This document shows positions 4,909-7,808 of a stretch of DNA of 7,808 bases, piece by piece. Position numbers and translations under genes: made by a program. The DNA comes from Pseudomonadota bacterium. Lineage in GTDB: Bacteria > Pseudomonadota > Gammaproteobacteria > Pseudomonadales > UBA5518. Under the pieces are notes generated by a model, which ran no database searches, was not told where the DNA came from, and saw only the letters and a list, made by a program, of their open reading frames with translations. The stretch spans positions 1-7,808 of the forward strand of contig CAUJIL010000109.1 of assembly GCA_963204845.1 (NCBI GenBank). Direction: 5' to 3'. Each line of letters starts with the position of its first letter. Position 1 is the first letter of the stretch.

Positions 4909-7005
4909 GTGGACACGCTCGACGATCTCTGGGACGAGACCCACACCGCCACGCTCGACGAACCGGGGTTGCTGCTCTACCGCTCCAACCTGCTGGGGCG
5001 CGACCGGCGGATCACGAACTTCGGCGGCGGCAACACCTCGGCGAAGCTCCACGCGCGCGATCCGCTGACTGGCGCGACCGAAACCGTGCTGTGGGTCAAG
5101 GGCTCCGGCGGCGACCTCGGCAGCATGCGGCTCGACGGCTTCGCGACGCTCTACCAGTGCAAGCTGGAACAGTTGAAGACGGTCTACCGCGGTGCGCAGC
5201 ATGAAGACGAGATGGTCGGGCTGCTGCCGCACTGCACCTTCGGCCTCAACCCACGCGCGGCGAGCATCGATACCCCCTTGCACGCCTTCGTTCCGCACCC
5301 GCACGTCGATCACGTGCATCCCGACGCGGTGATCGCGCTCGCCTGCACCAGCCGCTCGCGCGAACTCACGGCCGAGGTCTTCGGCGAGCAGATCGGCTGG
5401 CTGCCGTGGCGACGTCCTGGTTTCGAGCTGGGACTCGCGCTGGAGCGGCTGGCGCGTGCGAACCCGCAGTACCGCGGCGTGGTCCTGCAGGGCCACGGAC
5501 TGTTCACCTGGGGCGCCACCGCGCGGGAATGCTACGCGACGACGCTCGCCACCGTGCGTCGGGCTGCGGACTGGCTCGTCGCGAACACCGCGCGTCCGGC
5601 CTTCGGCGGCCCCCGTCACGCGGGTATCACCGACGCGGCGCAACGCCGGCGGATCGCCGGCGTGCTGCTGCCCCAGCTGCGTGGCGCCGACGCCGCCGCG
5701 GTCCATCGCGCCGGCCACTTCGACGATTCACCCGCGGTGCTCGAGTTCGTCGACTCGGCGCGCATCGCCGGACTCGCGGCGCTCGGCACCTCGTGCCCGG
5801 ACCATTTCCTGCGCACCAGGATCCGTCCGCTGGTCGTGGACTTCGACCCCGACGCGGCCGACCGCGAGGCCGAGCTCGATCGCTGCGTGCAGGGACTCGA
5901 TGCGGCCGTCGCGAGCTACCGGGACGCGTACCGCGACTACTACCGTCGCCACGCGCAGGCCGACAGCCCGCCGCTGCGCGACGCGAATCCGGTGATCCAC
6001 CTGGTACCGGGGGTCGGGATGCTGAGCCTCGCACCCGACAAGGCTACGGCCCGCATCGCTGCCGAGTTCTACCTCAATGCGATCAACGTGATGCGCGAGG
6101 CCGAGCGCGTCGACCGCTACGTGGCGCTGCCCGAAGGCGAGGCGTTCGCGATCGAGTACTGGCAGCTCGAGGAAGCCAAGCTGCGCCGGCTGCCGCCACC
6201 GCGCAGCCTCGCCGGGCGGGTGGCGCTGATCACCGGTGGCGCCGGCGGCATCGGCTGCGCCAGCGCGCGACGCCTGCTCGCCGAGGGTGCCTGCGTGATG
6301 CTGCTCGACATCGATCGCAGCGCGCTCGAGCAGACCCGCAGTACCCTGGCGGCCGAGCACGGCGAGGACCGCGTGCGCACGCTGTACTGCGACGTGACCG
6401 ACGAACGCTCGGTCATCGAGGCGCTCGCCGGCGTAGCGGTCGAGTTCGGCGGGCTCGACATCCTGGTGTCGAACGCCGGCATCGCCAGTGCCGCAGCGCT
6501 CGACGAGACGAGCCTCGAGCTCTGGAACCGCAACATCGCGATCCTCGCGACCGGCTACTTCCTGGTCGCGCGCGAGGCGTTCCGCCTCATGAAGCGCCAG
6601 CGTCGCGGCGGCGCCATCGTGTTCGTCGCCAGCAAGAACGGGCTGGTGGCTTCCGTGAACGCCTCGGCCTACTGCACCGCCAAGGCCGCCGAGATCCAGC
6701 TCGCGCGCGCACTGGCGCTCGAGGGCGCGCCCCACGGCATTCGCTGCAATGTGGTGAACCCGGACGCGGTGCTGCGCGGCTCGCGGATCTGGAGCAGCGA
6801 ATGGCGCCGGGAACGCGCCGAGGCCTACAACATGGACGAGTCCGCGCTCGAGGAGTACTACCGGGAACGCAGCCTGCTCAAGCGCAACGTGCTTCCCGAG
6901 GACATCGCCGAGGCGGTGTATTTCCTGGTCGCCGACACGTCCTCGAAGTCCACCGGCAACATCCTCAACGTCGACGCCGGCAACGCCGCGTCCTTCACCC
7001 GCTGA
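4909..7005 (+). CDS. rhaD: Bifunctional L-rhamnulose-1-phosphate aldolase / L-lactaldehyde dehydrogenase (SDR)
   Basis: This 698-residue fusion covers the last two steps: cleavage of L-rhamnulose-1-phosphate to dihydroxyacetone phosphate and L-lactaldehyde, then NAD-dependent oxidation of the aldehyde to L-lactate. The N-terminal class II aldolase domain shows NFGGGNTSAK (37-46, phosphate-binding loop), VKGSGGDLG (63-71), a His cluster HPHVDHVHPD (130-139) with H135 and H137 as likely zinc ligands, and QGHGLFTWG with H196 as third ligand. After a linker region, a short-chain dehydrogenase begins near 430: TGGAGGIG (442-449) binds the nucleotide, N522 lies in SNAGIA, and the catalytic set is S575, Y588 and K592 with the usual 13-residue Ser-Tyr spacing. 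All key residues are present. The GTG start at 4909 has GGGAG (4895-4899) 9 bases upstream; an upstream TTG at 4843 lies inside the operator array. The same fusion is known from rhizobia as rhaD and elsewhere as rhaEW. Confidence 0.96.
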   Translation: MDTLDDLWDETHTATLDEPGLLLYRSNLLGRDRRITNFGGGNTSAKLHARDPLTGATETVLWVKGSGGDLGSMRLDGFATLYQCKLEQLKTVYRGAQHEDEMVGLLPHCTFGLNPRAASIDTPLHAFVPHPHVDHVHPDAVIALACTSRSRELTAEVFGEQIGWLPWRRPGFELGLALERLARANPQYRGVVLQGHGLFTWGATARECYATTLATVRRAADWLVANTARPAFGGPRHAGITDAAQRRRIAGVLLPQLRGADAAAVHRAGHFDDSPAVLEFVDSARIAGLAALGTSCPDHFLRTRIRPLVVDFDPDAADREAELDRCVQGLDAAVASYRDAYRDYYRRHAQADSPPLRDANPVIHLVPGVGMLSLAPDKATARIAAEFYLNAINVMREAERVDRYVALPEGEAFAIEYWQLEEAKLRRLPPPRSLAGRVALITGGAGGIGCASARRLLAEGACVMLLDIDRSALEQTRSTLAAEHGEDRVRTLYCDVTDERSVIEALAGVAVEFGGLDILVSNAGIASAAALDETSLELWNRNIAILATGYFLVAREAFRLMKRQRRGGAIVFVASKNGLVASVNASAYCTAKAAEIQLARALALEGAPHGIRCNVVNPDAVLRGSRIWSSEWRRERAEAYNMDESALEEYYRERSLLKRNVLPEDIAEAVYFLVADTSSKSTGNILNVDAGNAASFTR

Positions 7006-7013
7006 GTGCCGCC

Positions 7014-7808
7014 ATGAACCTGCTCGCCCCCGACTTCATCGCCACCTGCAACGACGCACAGGCCCCCATGCTGGCGCGCGACTACGCCGCACTCGGCGAA
7101 CGGCTCGCGCGCGAGGGCATCGACATCGACGCCATCACACGCCGTGCCGCGGCCTTCGAGGTCGCGGTGCCGAGCTGGGGCGTGGGCACCGGCGGCACGC
7201 GCTTCGCGCGTTTCCCGGGGCCTGCCGAGCCGCGCAACGTGTTCGAGAAACTCGAGGACTGCGCCGTGATCCAGCGCCTGGTGCGCTGCACGCCGCGCGT
7301 CTCGCCGCATTTTCCGTGGGACTGCGTGGACGACTACGCGGCGCTGCGCGAACACGCCGCCGCGCTCGGCCTGGGATTCGACGCGGTGAACTCCAACACC
7401 TTCCAGGACCAGCCCGCACAGGCACTGTCGTACAAGTTCGGCTCGCTGACGCATACCAGCGCCGCCGTGCGCGAACAGGCGGTCGCGCACAACATCGACT
7501 GCATCGACTACGGCCGCGCGCTGGGCGCCAGGGCGCTCACGGTATGGATCGGCGACGGCGGCAACGTTCCGGGCCAGCAGCACCTGGTGCGCGCGCTGGA
7601 GCGCTACCTCGGGTCGATGCGCGTGATCTACGACGCCCTGCCCGCCGACTGGCAGGTATTCATCGAACACAAGTGCTACGAGCCGGCGTTCTACTCGACG
7701 GTGATCCAGGACTGGGGAACCAGCGTGCTGTGCGCGATGGAACTCGGGGACAAGGCGCGCTCGCTGGTGGACCTCGGCCACCACGCACCGAACGTCAACA
7801 TCGAGATG
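7014..7808 (+). CDS. rhaI: L-rhamnose isomerase, N-terminal 265 codons (runs off the window)
   Basis: I translated this by eye; no stop occurs before the right edge. L-rhamnose isomerase interconverts L-rhamnose and L-rhamnulose, the entry step of the pathway, in the cytoplasm with divalent metal. The sequence matches the rhizobial/Pseudomonas stutzeri type rather than the E. coli RhaA type: PSWGVGTGGTRFARFPG (53-69), SPHFPWD (97-103), VNSNTFQDQ (125-133), FIEHKCYEPAF (216-226) and DLGHHAPNVNIE (253-264). E218 and the pair D253/H256 fall one residue from the metal ligands E219, D254 and H257 that I recall for the P. stutzeri enzyme. The family is about 420-430 residues long, so roughly 60 percent is visible. 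The ATG lies 8 bases after the rhaD stop; the only Shine-Dalgarno candidate is a weak GAG overlapping that stop, so translation is probably coupled to rhaD. Confidence 0.95.
   Translation, partial: MNLLAPDFIATCNDAQAPMLARDYAALGERLAREGIDIDAITRRAAAFEVAVPSWGVGTGGTRFARFPGPAEPRNVFEKLEDCAVIQRLVRCTPRVSPHFPWDCVDDYAALREHAAALGLGFDAVNSNTFQDQPAQALSYKFGSLTHTSAAVREQAVAHNIDCIDYGRALGARALTVWIGDGGNVPGQQHLVRALERYLGSMRVIYDALPADWQVFIEHKCYEPAFYSTVIQDWGTSVLCAMELGDKARSLVDLGHHAPNVNIEM

Noticed and set aside
5728..6735. Minus-strand open frame of 335 codons inside rhaD
   Set aside because: It is the complement of the aldolase-dehydrogenase coding sequence, with no motif and no ribosome site.
6858..7784. Minus-strand open frame of 308 codons at the right end
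   Set aside because: It lies opposite the end of rhaD and the strongly recognisable rhaI frame, which remains open to the window edge.
1..7808. CRISPR array, tRNA, rRNA, insertion sequence or integration site
   Set aside because: I saw no spacer-repeat pattern beyond the two short decamer arrays, no tRNA-like cloverleaf, no transposase motifs and no flanking terminal repeats.

Overview
The window holds an L-rhamnose utilisation locus from a GC-rich Gram-negative bacterium. An outer-membrane TonB-dependent receptor of the kind abundant in Gammaproteobacteria and Sphingomonadales, GTG starts with Shine-Dalgarno sites and strong G/C at third codon positions suggest a member of Pseudomonadota; the genus cannot be told from this sequence.

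Layout. On the minus strand, read right to left, lie a DeoR-family regulator (3244 to 2414), an NCS1-type permease whose start overlaps the regulator's stop (2414 to 723), a 118-base AT-rich gap, and the N-terminal 201 codons of a TonB-dependent receptor that runs off the left edge (604 to 1). On the plus strand, diverging from the regulator, lie an FGGY sugar kinase (3428-4822), a bifunctional rhamnulose-1-phosphate aldolase/lactaldehyde dehydrogenase (4909-7005) and the first 265 codons of L-rhamnose isomerase (7014 to the right edge). The regulator, kinase, fused aldolase-dehydrogenase and isomerase resemble the gene set of the rhizobial rha locus, but the ABC transporter known there is absent from the window and a single NCS1 permease sits where a transporter is expected.

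Proposed pathway: the receptor would bring a rhamnose-containing compound or rhamnose across the outer membrane, and the NCS1 permease would move rhamnose across the inner membrane (inference). RhaI converts rhamnose to rhamnulose, the kinase makes rhamnulose-1-phosphate, and the two domains of RhaD give dihydroxyacetone phosphate plus L-lactaldehyde and then L-lactate.

Three things stand out. (1) The regulator gene carries an in-frame TAG at codon 202 in an otherwise intact reading frame. (2) Two matching arrays of four 10-base repeats, each unit beginning TGA (one TGC), lie in front of the kinase and in front of rhaD; they are good candidates for the regulator's operators. (3) The permease belongs to a family known for nucleobases, has lost the polar residues expected in its substrate-site motif, and carries an extra charged linker and two hydrophobic segments at its C-terminus, making it a candidate unrecognised type of rhamnose transporter. 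All other long open frames are antisense or out-of-frame shadows of GC-rich coding sequence.
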